Source: Corydoras sp. C115
Taxonomy: Eukaryota; Chordata; Actinopteri; Siluriformes; Callichthyidae
Direction of reading: 5' to 3'
DNA: 64,000 nt
Assembly (NCBI GenBank): GCA_019802505.1
Contig: JAFMOC010000051.1
Location: 871,501-935,500 of the forward strand
A program made the position numbers and the translations under genes. Shown piece by piece: positions 14,401 through 24,400 of this stretch (positions within the stretch are counted from its first letter, which is position 1; each line of letters begins with the position of its first letter). Under the pieces are notes generated by a model that was not told where the DNA came from, did not search any database, and saw nothing but the letters and a program-made list of their open reading frames with translations.

Positions 14401-17400
14401 AAAATACGCCGATTTGCATAACTTGCATCGCCGCGTCGACAAAATGGTGGCGCACTACAGGAAAGATGGAGTTATCTGGAGCACCGCCGCTAAAAATCAA
14501 CGCGTGCATCTAAAGTGTGGGAGCACTTCACACAGAAACACAACAGCGTGGTGCTCTGTCAGATTTACAAAGTGGAGATGGCTTTTCACAACAGTACAAC
14601 TGCTTTGCACGTTTAAAGCGCAAACATCTGCGCTTTAAAGCTTCATGTAATAATTCATTCATTATCTTCCGCTTTATCCTCTATTAGGGTCGCGGTGGGG
14701 TTCCCCATGCCCATCCAGGGGAGAACGTTTCGGGCGCTGGGCAGATACACCCAGGACAGGGCGCCAATCTATCGCTGGGCACACACTCACTCACACAGAC
14801 ACGCACGCATACACACTCTATATGGGGCAATTTGAAGAACTCAAATTGTTTTTGGACTGTGGGTTGATCCATGTTTTTGGACTAGAGAACCCGGAGGAAA
14901 CCCACGCAGACACGGGGAGAACATGGAAACTCCACCCAGATGGGGATTCGAACCAGGAATGCCTAATGCTGAGAGGCGAACGTGCCAACCACTAAGCCGC
15001 CGTGCCGCCCATGTAATAATTTTTAGATTAATTGACTAATTGAAAAAAAGAATCATTAAATTAATTGATAGAAGAGTAATCATTAGGTGCAGCCCTATTC
15101 AGTATCTCATTGGTTGCACTGATGGTCTGTCAGTAAAAAGTAGAAAAAAGGTAGATACAGTTACATAGATACAGTTACAGACGCTAGTCCATTTGTTTTT
15201 CTGCATAATTTCAGTCCCTTACTCTGTTCTGCACCCACAGTGCAGGTATAACTGGGATAGTGCATGATTCTCATCACTACAGATGATGTGTTGGTGGTGC
15301 TGGTGCCGGTGGTGAATGTGTGTTCACTACTTTATCGTTCCCCATTGTAGATGAGTAAGAAATGATGACAGCAGCTCATCTGTTGCTGCAGTTTCTGTTA
15401 GTCATCCAAATTCATCGGTGCTCATAAGATGCTGCTTACAGGGTGCCTGGCAGGTCAACATTTTAGGATGGTGCATTATTTTTTTGCTTTAGCAGTGTCA
15501 CTAAGGTGTTTCTAAACAATATGTAAAGAAACAGAAACAGTTTGTAATTGTAAAACTACAAAGTGCATCTTGATGATAAGTACAGCTGATTTAAAAGACA
15601 AATGTGTATCTAATAAAATGGCCAGTGTGTTCTCTTTGATTTTAAAGTGGTCCTTGGATTAGGCCTTTGCAGTAGGAAGGTTTCACCATGGTGACATGTT
15701 CATTACTTAGTAAAATGCACATTACTGGTAGTGTCGCATATGAATTATTTATTGTGTTCTCTCTAGTATCTGTTTTCAGTCAAGAAGTGTTAAAACACCA
15801 GACTCTCAGCACACAGCCAGAGAGTCTTTCATACCAGCCACAGTACACTTACAGTTTAGGTTGATTTTCTTCCACAAAATCACAGATTCCGTTGCTACAG
15901 ATCAGCATTTAAACCCTATTCAACACATTTCAGAGATAATTCAATATAAAGTCCTACAGGAATGACGTTTCCTTCTCTGTTGCTTATAATTAGCCTTGTC
16001 TTGATTAAAGGTTCTTAAATATTTCATCTACAAAACTCTGTGATTTGTCATGGTTCAAATTTGGACAGAACTGATGACCTGAACTGTGACTCAAAGATGT
16101 TTCAGTTTGTTTTCTTTAATCTTAATTTACTGAAGACTCTAAAAGCAGCTGAGTAATGTAAATGACTCACTCCTGAATATAATTATTCATTCATTCATTA
16201 TCTTCTGCTTTTATCCTATATTAGGGTGGGGGGGGGGTTCCCCATGCCCATCCAGGAGAGAACGTTTCGGGCGCTGGACAGATACACCCAGGACAGGGCG
16301 CCAATCTATCACTGGGCACACACTCACTCACACAGACACACTCTATATGGGGCAATTTGGAGAACTCAATTGACTTGATCCATGTTTTTGGACTGTGGGA
16401 GGAAACCGGAGAACCCGGAGGAAACCCACGCGGACACGGGGAGAACATGGAAACTCCACCCAGATGGGGATTCGAACCGGGAATCCCTAGCGCTGAGAGG
16501 CGAACGTGCTAAACCACTAAGCCACCGTGCCGCCCCTGAATATAATTATAATTTATTCATTCATTCATTCATTCATTATCTCCCGCTTTATCCTCTATTA
16601 GGGTCGTGGGGGGGGGGGTTCCCCATTCCCCTCCAGGGGAGAACGTCCCGGGCGCTGGGCAGATACACCCAGGACAGGGCGCCAATCTATCGCTGGGCAC
16701 ACACTCACACAGACACACTCTATATGGGGCAATTTGGAGAACTCAATTGACTTGATCCATGTTTTTGGACTGTGGGAGGAAACCGGAGAACCCGGAGGAA
16801 ACCCACGCGGACACGGGGAGAACATCCCCATCCACCCAGATCGGGATTCGAACCGGGAATCCCTAGTGCTGAGAGGAGAACATGCTAACCACTAAGCCAC
16901 CGTGCCGCCCCTGAATATAATTATAATTCATTCATTCATTCATTCATTCATTCATTATCTCCCGCTTTATCCTCTATTAGGGTCGCGGTGGCGTTCCCCA
17001 TTCCCCTCCAGGGGAGAACGTCCCGGGCGCTGGGCAGATAGACCCAGGACAGGGCGCCAATCTATCGCTGGGCACACACTCACTCACACAGACACACTCT
17101 ATAGGGGGCAATTTGGAGAACTCAGTTGACTTGATCCATGTTTTTGGACTGTGGGAGGAAATCGGAGAACCTGGAGGAAACCCACGCGGACACGGGGAGA
17201 ACATGGAAACTCCACCCAGATGGGGATTCGAACCGGGAATCCCTAGCGCTGAGAGGCGAATATGCTAACCACTAAGCCACCGTGCCGCCCCTGAATATAA
17301 TTATAATTTATATAATTATAAAATGTTATTAGAAGTTTTAATTTAAAAAACAATATATTGTGAAATAATAAATAAATCAATATTCCTGTAGACAGCTCTG

Positions 17401-18593
17401 ATGAGGGATTAGAGACGAAGACGAACACAAACTGTGTACAGAGTGTACGGTAAGTAAATAGTGTTTAATAGTTCCAGCAGCACCACTGTGTCTGATTCCC
17501 TCAGTGCCAGTGCTAACGAATTAAAGGAAATTAAATATATGTAGACAAAAAATACAATAGATTCCATAATTGTTGTTCTATATAGTGCATCTTCATGGTA
17601 GATGGACGTGATAATATAAACAGTAAGTATGGAAACAGATGTACCTAATAAACTGGCCAGTGATTGTGTGATTGTCTTCGGAAATGCACAGTTTGACTTC
17701 ACTGGAATAATTGTAAAAATAAAAAGTTTTTAAAGTGCACTAAGCTTTGAAATAGCTTTGTTTATTTGTTTATAAAGACATTTTTTAGGATGTAAGATAC
17801 TTACTGACTGCAAGCCAGGTGGAAAGCTATAGATAATGCATATGCAGCCATAGCCCTCGTGTCCGGGCAACTCCAGATCTGGGTCTCTCTCCACCATCAT
17901 GCTACCGTTGGCTGGTTGGTTCCCAATGAGCTGGCCGTAAACGAGCCTACAAACAGGACACGCCTTCTTCACCTGGAACGCCTGTTCCAAACAAGAGCGG
18001 CAAAAAGAGTGGCCGCACTTCTCCAGAGTGGTCTTATCCACCATCTCGCCCATGCAAATGGAGCAGATGGGGTTGTCCTCGTCGCTCGACCTGACCACAC
18101 CCGGTTCGGCAACCATCTTGGCAGTGACCTTCTGTATCGTAGGCGGCCCAGGACACGAGTCCACCTCTGTACTTTTCCTGCACCGCTGCTGCTGCTGCCT
18201 CTGGGAGCGCCGTGGTGGAGGAGGCGGGGGTGGAGGAAGCAGTGTTCCCTCCGTGTCTGTCTCCATCACCCCCATGCAGGGTAATAGAGAGCGTTTCCTC
18301 TTTGGAGCAGCCTCCTGTTTGGTCATCTCTTTGCGGGCACAGCGACACAGGTCTATAAAGGCTTTCTGTGTGGCAGGAGATACGGGGCTTGCCATTAACC
18401 CAGTCCTGCCCTCTACAGGTGAGAGTCTTACAGCGCAGCAGCCGCCGCGTTCGCCACGCCGCACGATTCCAGCGCTTAGTCCCTGCTTATCCTCAAATTC
18501 CAGCAGCCACGGTCGCCCTGCGGCAGCCAGGTAATCCCACACAGCCTGAGACACCAGCACCTCATCACTGCCTTGACCTGCACGTACGCTCAT
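6319..18593 (-). CDS. dtx3: Deltex E3 ubiquitin ligase 3 (dtx3-like), three coding exons
   Basis: Coding exons are 18593-17805, 11261-11044 and 6394-6319, all with GT-AG borders and phases that join to 360 aa; the human protein is about 347 aa. The product should be a RING-type E3 ubiquitin ligase of the Deltex family. Seen: a short N-terminal part with VSQAVWDYL, a run of eight prolines at 120-127, and a C3HC4 RING at 177-215 (C177, C180, C193, H195, C198, C201, C212, C215). The Deltex C-terminal domain follows, with YGQLIGNQP, PNPGVRYPGT, AYLPDSPEGN, TIGTSMTTG, NVITWNDIHHKTS and FGYPDPTYL. The start is taken at MSVRAG, but an acceptor at about 18608 leaves the frame open upstream, so a few extra N-terminal residues could come from an unseen exon. 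The N-terminal third is diverged and the Pro and Gln runs look lineage-specific. DTX3L and DTX1/2/4 fit less well because WWE repeats and long N-terminal domains are absent. Confidence 0.93.
6455..6740 (+). mobile_element. L2-type LINE 3' fragment in dtx3 intron 2
   Basis: Same 3' region as at 23320-23602: TGGTGGAACG, CTGAAGACGCATCTCTTTAA and the CTTTGGATAAAAGCGTCTG tail. Confidence 0.75.
7020..7510 (+). mobile_element. teleost LINE-like 3' repeat fragments
   Basis: Blocks such as TTGCACTGTGTGTTCCATG and GTGTCCCACTGAGACTTGG, then GGTTTCTTCCTTAAA and AAGCTGCTTTGAGAAGG, look like common fish interspersed repeats. The family is not certain. Confidence 0.45.
8178..8586 (+). mobile_element. hAT-like MITE (family 1), copy 1
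   Basis: Terminal inverted ends TAGGGGTG / CACCCCTA and a perfect 8-bp duplication GTAATTAC (8170-8177, 8587-8594). Inside are repeated TCGACTA / TAGTCGA motifs and a poly-A run at 8379-8408. Confidence 0.85.
8688..8785. mobile_element. family F fragment
   Basis: CAGACTGGAGTCCATCTGTC and TACTCTGTTCTCTGTG match family F in reverse orientation. Confidence 0.5.
9114..9442 (-). mobile_element. SINE family A, full-length
   Basis: Runs from an ATTC-repeat tail through CGCTGGGCACACAC to the tRNA-like head. Target duplication GTATATGTGTTATT at about 9100-9113 and 9443-9456. Confidence 0.92.
10067..10414 (+). mobile_element. SINE family A, full-length
   Basis: tRNA-like head with box A and box B, GAATGAATGA tail. 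Perfect 14-bp target duplication AATGTCCAGAAATA at 10053-10066 and 10415-10428. Confidence 0.94.
10452..10721 (-). mobile_element. SINE family A, internally deleted
   Basis: Both ends are present, but the middle block around CATGTTTTTGGACTGTGG is missing, giving about 270 bp instead of about 350. Confidence 0.9.
11044..11261 (-). CDS. dtx3: dtx3 coding exon B (Deltex C-terminal domain)
   Basis: The acceptor TTCTCCAG precedes CAAGAGCATCCG (QEHPNPG). The donor GTATGT follows CCAAGATG, phase 2. It contains the conserved blocks GVRYPGTDRVAYLPDSPEGN and TIGTSMTTGMHNVITWNDI. The 218-nt length fits exon A in phase 0 and the last exon in phase 2. Confidence 0.92.
11640..12045. mobile_element. decayed DNA-transposon-like repeat
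   Basis: Contains TATTGGGACACTCATAC, GAGCATTTGTGAGGTCAGGC, CTCTGTGCAGGCCAGTCAGG and CTTCCACACC in order, a repeat text I recognise from many fish genomes. I do not name the family. Confidence 0.55.
12177..12527 (-). mobile_element. SINE family A next to a TA tract
   Basis: Complete copy from the ATTC tail to the GCGGCACGGTGG head, inserted beside (TA)n at about 12149-12173. Confidence 0.9.
13310..13900. mobile_element. foldback repeat (family F) split by a MITE
   Basis: Left part TTAGAGAACAGGGTAAAGGG; right part TACTGTAGTCCACAAACAGA through TTTTAACTGCTACTGTAG. Together they match the right half of the element at 52272-52800. Confidence 0.65.
13351..13751 (+). mobile_element. hAT-like MITE (family 1), copy 2
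   Basis: Near-identical to copy 1. Flanks GTACACAG / GTGCACAG form a 7/8 duplication. It sits inside another repeat whose uninterrupted form is at about 52620-52680. Confidence 0.85.
14356..15097 (+). mobile_element. hAT-like element with BED zinc-finger relic, carrying a SINE
   Basis: Ends TAGGGCTG...CAGCCCTA with an imperfect 8-bp duplication (GTCAGTAG / TTCAGTAT). Inside, about 14512-14640, one frame reads KVWEHFTQKHNSVVLCQIYK followed by AFHNSTTALH, a stop, and KRKH: the W-F, C-x2-C-like and H-x-H spacing of a BED finger, now broken (second Cys is Tyr). The remaining transposase is absent. Confidence 0.75.
14656..15009 (-). mobile_element. SINE family A nested in the hAT-like element
   Basis: Full copy flanked by the 12-bp duplication CATGTAATAATT (14644-14655, 15010-15021), so it landed after the hAT-like element was in place. 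Confidence 0.93.
15130..15670. mobile_element. possible old family F copy
   Basis: AACTACAAAGTGCATCTTGA, TTACTCTGTTCTGCACC and TAATAAAATGGCCAGTG recall family F, with much divergence. Confidence 0.35.
16186..16536 (-). mobile_element. SINE family A, trimer unit 1
   Basis: First of three direct copies. TGAATATAATTA stands before it (16174) and again directly after it (16537). Confidence 0.92.
16554..16911 (-). mobile_element. SINE family A, trimer unit 2
   Basis: Second direct copy, followed again by TGAATATAATTATAA at 16912. In this unit the ACATGGAAACTCC segment is altered to ACATCCCCATCC. Confidence 0.92.
16929..17291 (-). mobile_element. SINE family A, trimer unit 3
   Basis: Third direct copy, followed by TGAATATAATTATAA at 17292. 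Confidence 0.92.
17805..18593 (-). CDS. dtx3: dtx3 coding exon A (N-terminus, RING, start of DTC)
   Basis: Codes for residues 1-263. An acceptor-like tract ending in CTCTAG lies just upstream (exon edge about 18607). The donor after CTGCAGTCA is GTAAGT at 17804, phase 0. The 3' part carries the RING finger and the first DTC strand, ending SFPPGLQS. Confidence 0.9.
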
Positions 18594-18607
18594 CTCATCA
18601 GATGAAA

Positions 18608-20413
18608 CTAGAGTCAACACAAACAGAAGGTTGTTAGTGAGGATGCCAGCATAACCTGTAAATATTACACTGAGCCAGTTCCATAGATTGTACTGCTGGT
18701 TGTACTTGTACTTGTATAATTACGCATGTGACGCACAAACTTTAATTCAATTTCACTAAAACACATACATAATTCTAATTCCATACGGCAACAAATGATG
18801 TAAACATGAAATGATGCGATTTTACTTCTAATGGTTGGATGACCGGTTTCTATCTGCAAAAAGGAAACTCTTAATTTTGCTTCGTTACAAATGAAAATGA
18901 AAGTCTTGGTTATGTACTTTGTTAAGCAACAGACACGGGCCCTCTGCTAATAAAAGATTTTCAATGATCTGTCTTTACAGTGTGGTCACGAATCTAGCAT
19001 TTAAGCTGGGGCCCGAGTTTAAATCTGATAATTAATTTGGGTTTTGCAATGTCATTAAATTCAAGTGGACACTGCGTTTCACTGAGCTTGCACAATTTGC
19101 GTGTACAAAAAGTTTTGCCCGCTGAGATTCTGGGGGTTTTAATGCCAACTTTGATATTTCAGGACCCATATACGGCAAAATATAATTTTAGCCGTTTGAG
19201 GCTTCAACTGGGACCTTCAGCTTCAACTCACTTTAAACAGTACTGCCACATTTTATCAACGGCCACTCATCTCATCTAACCTCATGATCTTCTGCTTATT
19301 CCTCTATTAGGGTCAAGGGGTGGGGTTCCCCATGCCAATCCAGGGGATGGATGGGTCGTGCTCTGGGCAGATATACCCAGGACAGGGGCTGGGCACATAC
19401 AGACACTATATAGGAGTAATTTAGAGCAGCCAATTTACCTTAATTCATGTCTTTGGTCTGTGGGAGAAAACCGGAGAACCTGCTAACCATTATGTCACCC
19501 AACAGCCACTCAGACATCATAATAATGAGAAAACATTGTAATATCATCCTGTATCCTAATATCGTAAGATAAAGGTCACAGTGCAGTGTTTCCTACACAA
19601 AATTACATTTTTGTCCCAAATGGCAACCACTGCCTTACTGTGTTATTACACTGATATGTGGATATCCATACAACATCTAACTGCTTATATTTATACTACA
19701 AAATCTGAACAGTAATCTAGTAGCATGTAAAGTTTTCTAACCATATAAGATTTGTTCCTGCCAAGATACCATGATACAGCCCCCCAGGAGCATTAAGGGT
19801 TAAATATCTTGCTCTAGGACAAAGAGTGGTATTGTGAGTGAACCTGAGATTTAAATCCATGATCTTCAGATTGATAACCAACACAATACCTGCTGCGTTT
19901 TCTCTGGGTTCCTCCCATAGTCCAAAAACATGGATTCAAGGTGAATTGGCTGCTCTAAATAGCCCCTATTTGAATAGCCTTCCTATTGAGTGTGGCTGTG
20001 AGTGTGTGGGTGCCCAGCGATGAATTGGATGAATGAGACAACAAACACTGTAAGAACTATACAGAACTGAACTCACTTACGTTTCCGAACTGTTGCAATC
20101 TCTGAACAAACTTAGCAACTTTAAATGATGAAATATGAAAAAACTTCTAAAGCTCCACATCCTTTTAAAATTTAGGACGGTGAACGATAAACATGGTGAA
20201 TGTAAAGCTTCTGACAACTCTATATATTGATATATTGAACTCTATAACGTTATAGAGTTGCTGATCAACGCAAATCTTAATAATTTACCTCGCAAGCAAC
20301 CTTTCACGTTACACTTTTATCATAAGCATTATGTTTAAGGTGCCTGTTTTTCCCTTTAAGCTGTAAATGGGTAAAGTTCAGTCTGTGATAATCTCTAACA
20401 ATAACAAGAAGTA
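18608..20413 (-). other. upstream intron of dtx3, nothing coding
   Basis: AT-rich, with a degraded SINE A copy and a short SINE-like piece at about 19780-20030. Probably the intron between a 5'UTR exon and the first coding exon. Confidence 0.5.
19264..19500 (-). mobile_element. SINE family A, old degraded copy
   Basis: Recognisable TTAGGGTCA, GGGGTTCCCCATGCC and GGAGAAAACCGGAGAACC blocks with many changes; the tRNA head is mostly gone. Confidence 0.7.
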
Positions 20414-20771
20414 AATCGGCTTAGTGGTTAACACGTTCGCCTATCAGTGCTAGGGATTCCCGGTTCGAATCCCCATTCCATCTGGGTGGAGTTTCCATGT
20501 TCTCCCCGTGTCTGCGTGGGTTTCCTCCGGGTTCTCCGGTTTCCTCCCACAGTCCAAAAACGTGGATCAAGTCAATTGGGTTCTCCAAATTGCCCCATAT
20601 AGAGTGTGTATGCATGCGTGTCTGTGTGAGTGAGTGTGTGCCCAGCGATGGATTTGCGCCCTGTCCTGGGTGTATCTGCCCAGCGCCCGAAATGTTCTCC
20701 CCTGGATGGGCATAGGGAACCCCCCCCCCGCGCGACCCTAATATAGGATAAAGCTGAAGATAATGAATAAA
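20414..20771 (+). mobile_element. SINE family A
   Basis: Head GGCTTAGTGGTTAACACG, box B GGTTCGAATCC, tail AATGAATAAATGG. A short CCATT is duplicated before TCTGGGTGG. Confidence 0.9.
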
Positions 20772-20939
20772 TGGAACTGAGTATTTTAGCTCTCAGTGGT
20801 TTAAAGGTTTAAAGCAGACAGATTTGAGGAGGTCGAGCAGGGGGGGAGCTTATCCTGACTCTGCTGTAAAACTGTACTCTTTTCTTTTGTCTGAACACCT
20901 GAGGTTCTGGGTGGTAAATAGAATGTTCTAGACACTTTC

Positions 20940-21900
20940 CACATCTGCTTTGATGCTGTGGTGCTGCGGGGGGAGTTTGGAAGCCCCTCATGAGGGAAGC
21001 AGTCGACGTGAAAATATCAACAGGAGCGACTGGGCTGCTCCGCTCGTTCACAAACAAAGAGGCTCGCCGCGCTGCTCGGTCCCTGCTGCTCCCCGCGGCT
21101 GCTCACGCACATGCCCCGGGAAGAGCACCGCGTCCGGCCCCGAACCCATCCGCATGCAGCACCGCGGGAAAGTTAACGGCGTGCGAGGCTCACCTTGTGA
21201 TCCCATAAATTCCCCGGCTTTGTGCGTCAGCCTGTTTCAAAACAGAGATCAGACAGATCAGATCACAGCGCCACAGACGCCTGACATCAGGTGTGTCAGA
21301 TCAAAGGCAGGTGTAACACGTTGCCGCGACCCCCTTTCATCGGGAGCGTTTTTAATTAATAACCCGCCGTCATCCCGAGCCCCCGCGCCGGGTCGCCTGT
21401 CTCACCTCCGCTGCTGGAAAAGCGCGACGTGGGGATCTGCAGCCGGAAAGCGGCTTCGGTTCAGTGGATTCATCAGACAGACGCTGCATCGGGTTCCCCG
21501 TTCGACCCTCAGCCGGAGGTCCGTCGCTCCGACGCCCGTCAAGTTGCTGAAAAGCAGCCCGGGGTGTCGAGCCTGCGTTCGGGAGCGTGGCGCTGCCGCC
21601 CTCGCTGCTCAGCCGGCCGGCTCCACGGCGCCGAGAACACCGGGAACAATGTCCCCCGTCTATCGGCGACGGTCACGATCACAGGAGCGCTCGCCTTCGC
21701 TCGGAATCTGATGCCATCGGTCCCGCGTCCCGGGGCTCCACTTTCGCCTGGAAGCCGAACGACGGGTCCGATCGGGGAAGCAGGAAGTCCGTCAGTCTCA
21801 TCAGATCAGATCGGAATAGAGTCCACTCCAGAATCCGGCCGCTGCACGGCGGGCTGTTGTGTTCCGGAGTCGACTACCGTTCGAACGCTTCATCAGCGGA
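20940..21900. promoter_or_regulatory. CpG-rich block, probable dtx3 promoter and first exon
   Basis: About 1 kb that is GC-rich and full of CpG, unlike its AT-rich flanks. It lies 2.3 kb upstream of the dtx3 coding start, between the divergent genes dtx3 and ptges3. Long plus-strand ORFs here are what GC-rich DNA gives by chance and resemble no family I know. No exact transcription start can be read. Confidence 0.5.
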
Positions 21901-21931
21901 ATCGATTCCTCATTTTTATTTATTTTTTACC

Positions 21932-21939
21932 CCCCCCCC

Positions 21940-21996
<57 letters not shown>
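21932..21996. repeat. poly-C and (CA)n microsatellite
   Basis: A run of Cs followed by about 25 CA units at the edge of the CpG-rich block. Confidence 0.95.
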
Positions 21997-22056
21997 GTCT
22001 ACCAACGCGCATCTACATCTCTAACCTCATACACAGCGAGAACCGCACCCAGCTGG

Positions 22057-22526
22057 TAGAGCTGTGCGATACCAAGAATTTAAAGTAAATACAGGGCCAA
22101 TATCGCGATATTCGATACCGATACTTTTTAATATTTAAGCTTCATTGATCCAAAAGACCTAGTATAGAATTTCGCCAAACTTTGTAGGTGACAACAAAAC
22201 AATGTATCCCAATCAACATCTTTGTTTAGAAACAATGGAACAGTAATAAAACAAAGTTTGCTTTAACGTGAGGAAAATATATATTTTTGAGGTACAAAAG
22301 GAGAAACGACAATACAAATATAAAGTCAAAATGCTCCCCTCACTAGACAGTTTTTTTTTTCTTTGTTACTTTTTTCAAATAGAATTGTTCTTAGGCAAAA
22401 CAATAAAAAAGGAATATTCACACACAAAAAACTTGAGTATCGATCTTTTTACGCAAGTATTGTTCAATACCAATACCAGCGTTGGTATCAATATTATCGA
22501 TATTTGTATCGATCCGCACAGCTCTA
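22057..22526 (-). mobile_element. hAT-like MITE (family 2), copy 1
   Basis: Inverted ends TAGAGCTGTGCG / CGCACAGCTCTA and a perfect 8-bp duplication CCAGCTGG (22049-22056, 22527-22534). Internal GATATTCGATACC motifs and their inverse near the other end. Confidence 0.88.
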
Positions 22527-22719
22527 CCAGCTGGAGTATCAGCAGCCGTGTGTGTCTCTGTATGTGCGTATTGTTAGATGTTCAATAAATCCAAACCGAT
22601 TTTCATCCAAGTTACTGAATAGATAAACCAAGTGTACAGAAAACTCGTCAATGATGGGCGACCACGACTGATGAGAGAGCTCTGACTTCTCAAAGATCCT
22701 GCTTCGGTTTATGAGGGCG

Positions 22720-22915
22720 TGGTAGCTCAGTGGTCAGGGTGTTGGGCTATCAATCTGAAGGTTGGGGTTCAAATCCCAGGTCCACTGAAGTTACCAGTGT
22801 GGGTCCGTGAGCAAGGCCCTTAACCCTCATTGCTCCAGGGATGTTGTGATGAACCCTGTGCTCACCTTGTAAGTCGCTTTGGATAAAAGCGTCTGCTAAA
22901 TGACCAAATGTTATA
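22720..22915 (+). mobile_element. tRNA-derived SINE (family B)
   Basis: Head GTGGTAGCTCAGTGGTCAGG (box A) and GGGGTTCAAATCCC (box B). The 3' end GCTTTGGATAAAAGCGTCTG matches that of the L2-like fragment starting next to it. Confidence 0.88.
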
Positions 22916-23602
22916 TCCCTCAGAAGGAAGATCAGACCCTTCTTGGCTGAACATGCTACCCAACTGCTTGTTCAAGCCCCTAGTCCTTTCCCGGCTTCAT
23001 TATTGTAATGTGTCACTTGCCGGTATCCCAGCTTCCACAATCAGACCTCTTCAACTAATTCAAAACTCTGCAGCCTGACCCGTGTTTAACCAGCCCAAGC
23101 GAACTCATGTCACTCCACTACTCATTTCTCTCCATTGGCTCCCTGTAGCTGCTGCATTCAGTACAAGTCACTGACTCTGGCCTACAGAACCATTTCTGGA
23201 TCTTCTGGACCTCCTACCTTCACTCTATCTTTTCAAAATACACTCCGACTCGTTCACTTCGCTCCAGTGATGATTGGCCTGGCGGTTCCACCTCACTGAG
23301 GAGCTCATTCTCACTCCGGGCGTTCACCACCGCAAAATGGTGGAACCATCTTCCCAACTCTGTTCATAAGGCAGCATCACTAAGCAATTTTAAGAAACTA
23401 CTGAAGACGCATCTCTTTAACAAATACCTGTTGTAGAAAAAAAAAAAGGGGGGGGGGAGGGGCCGCAGAATCGAATAACAATCGGGTTTGATGAATTTAC
23501 AGTATAGTTGGTTTTCTCCATGGCTTCTGACTTGTGGTGTTCTCATTTGTAAGTCGCTTTGGATAAACGCGTCTGCTAAATGACTAAATGTAAATGTAAA
23601 TT
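22916..23602 (+). mobile_element. L2-type LINE, 3' end of ORF2 and 3'UTR (decayed)
   Basis: Reads in pieces like the end of L2 reverse transcriptase: TAKWWNHLPNSVHKAASLSN, then FKKLLKTHLFNKYLL and a stop. It ends with the CTTTGGATAAACGCGTCTG tail. Frameshifts and stops upstream show it is dead. Confidence 0.75.
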
Positions 23603-23678
23603 CTGTTTACTGTCCTATTGTTCCTATTTTCCATGTTCAGTTGAACCATTAAAACACATATATTACATACTTTCAAAC

Positions 23679-23888
23679 ATCCATCCATCCATTATCTTCC
23701 GCTTTATCCTCTATTAGGGTCGCGGCGGGGTTCCCCATGCCCATCCAGGGGAGAACGTTTCCGGCGCTGGGCAGATAGACCCAGGACAGGGCGCCAATCC
23801 ATCACTGGGCACACACTCACTCACACAGACACACTCTATATGGGGCATTTTTTGGAGAATTCAATAGACTTGATCCATGTTTTTGGAT
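23679..23888 (-). mobile_element. SINE family A, 3' part only
   Basis: From the CATC-repeat tail to CATGTTTTTGGATCC; the tRNA-like head is missing. Confidence 0.88.
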
Positions 23889-24027
23889 CCCAAAAATCAA
23901 CAACAGAATCCAGCACAACAACAAAATCCAACAGACCACGTCCTGACGACTAATGAGCCAAAAGAGAAGTAAATAACACGGGACACGTGTCATAACACAT
24001 TGTTTACACATTACATGTGTGGTAGGA

Positions 24028-24225
24028 GGGAGTGGTAGCTCATTGGTTAAGGAGTAGGGTTATCAATCTGAAGGTTGGCGGTTCAAATCCCAGGTCCACT
24101 GAAGTTACCAATGTGGGTCCTTGAGCAAGACCCTTAACCCTCATTGCTCCAGGGGTGTTGTGATTAACCCTGTCTTCACCTTGCAAGTCACTTTGGATAA
24201 AAGCGTCCAATAAATGACCAATGTA
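24028..24225 (+). mobile_element. SINE family B
   Basis: GTGGTAGCTCATTGGTTAAG head, GGTTCAAATCCC box B, CTTTGGATAAAAGCGTCC tail. Confidence 0.85.
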
Positions 24226-24277
24226 CATGTCTATTTGCACAATACATTTTTGCAGTTTTTATTAATGCCTTTTTCTA

Positions 24278-24400
24278 TTGTTTTTTTTTTCTATTTATAT
24301 ATTATGCCATGTGCATTTTAAGGAGGAGCTCAAATCTCATTGTACGATGTATACTGTGTTTTCGGGGTATAATGACAATAAAGGCTTTCGATTCTATAAC
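24278..24400 (+). mobile_element. LINE-like 3' end fragment
   Basis: CTCATTGTACGATGTATACTG and ATGACAATAAAGGC are typical of retrotransposon 3' ends in fish. Short and uncertain. Confidence 0.4.

Larger units (their letters stand above)
11262..17804 (-). other. dtx3 intron 1 (between the two large coding exons)
   Basis: 6.5 kb, mostly repeats: a transposon-like repeat, five SINEs including the trimer, a split family F copy with a MITE, and the BED-relic hAT element. No coding exon seen. Confidence 0.85.

Noticed and set aside
17859..18637. Plus-strand ORFs of 89-168 codons
   Set aside because: They are antisense shadows of the dtx3 RING exon.
20950..22088. Long plus-strand ORFs of 253 and 219 codons
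   Set aside because: They come from GC-rich CpG DNA with few stops, show no domain, and run into the CA microsatellite.
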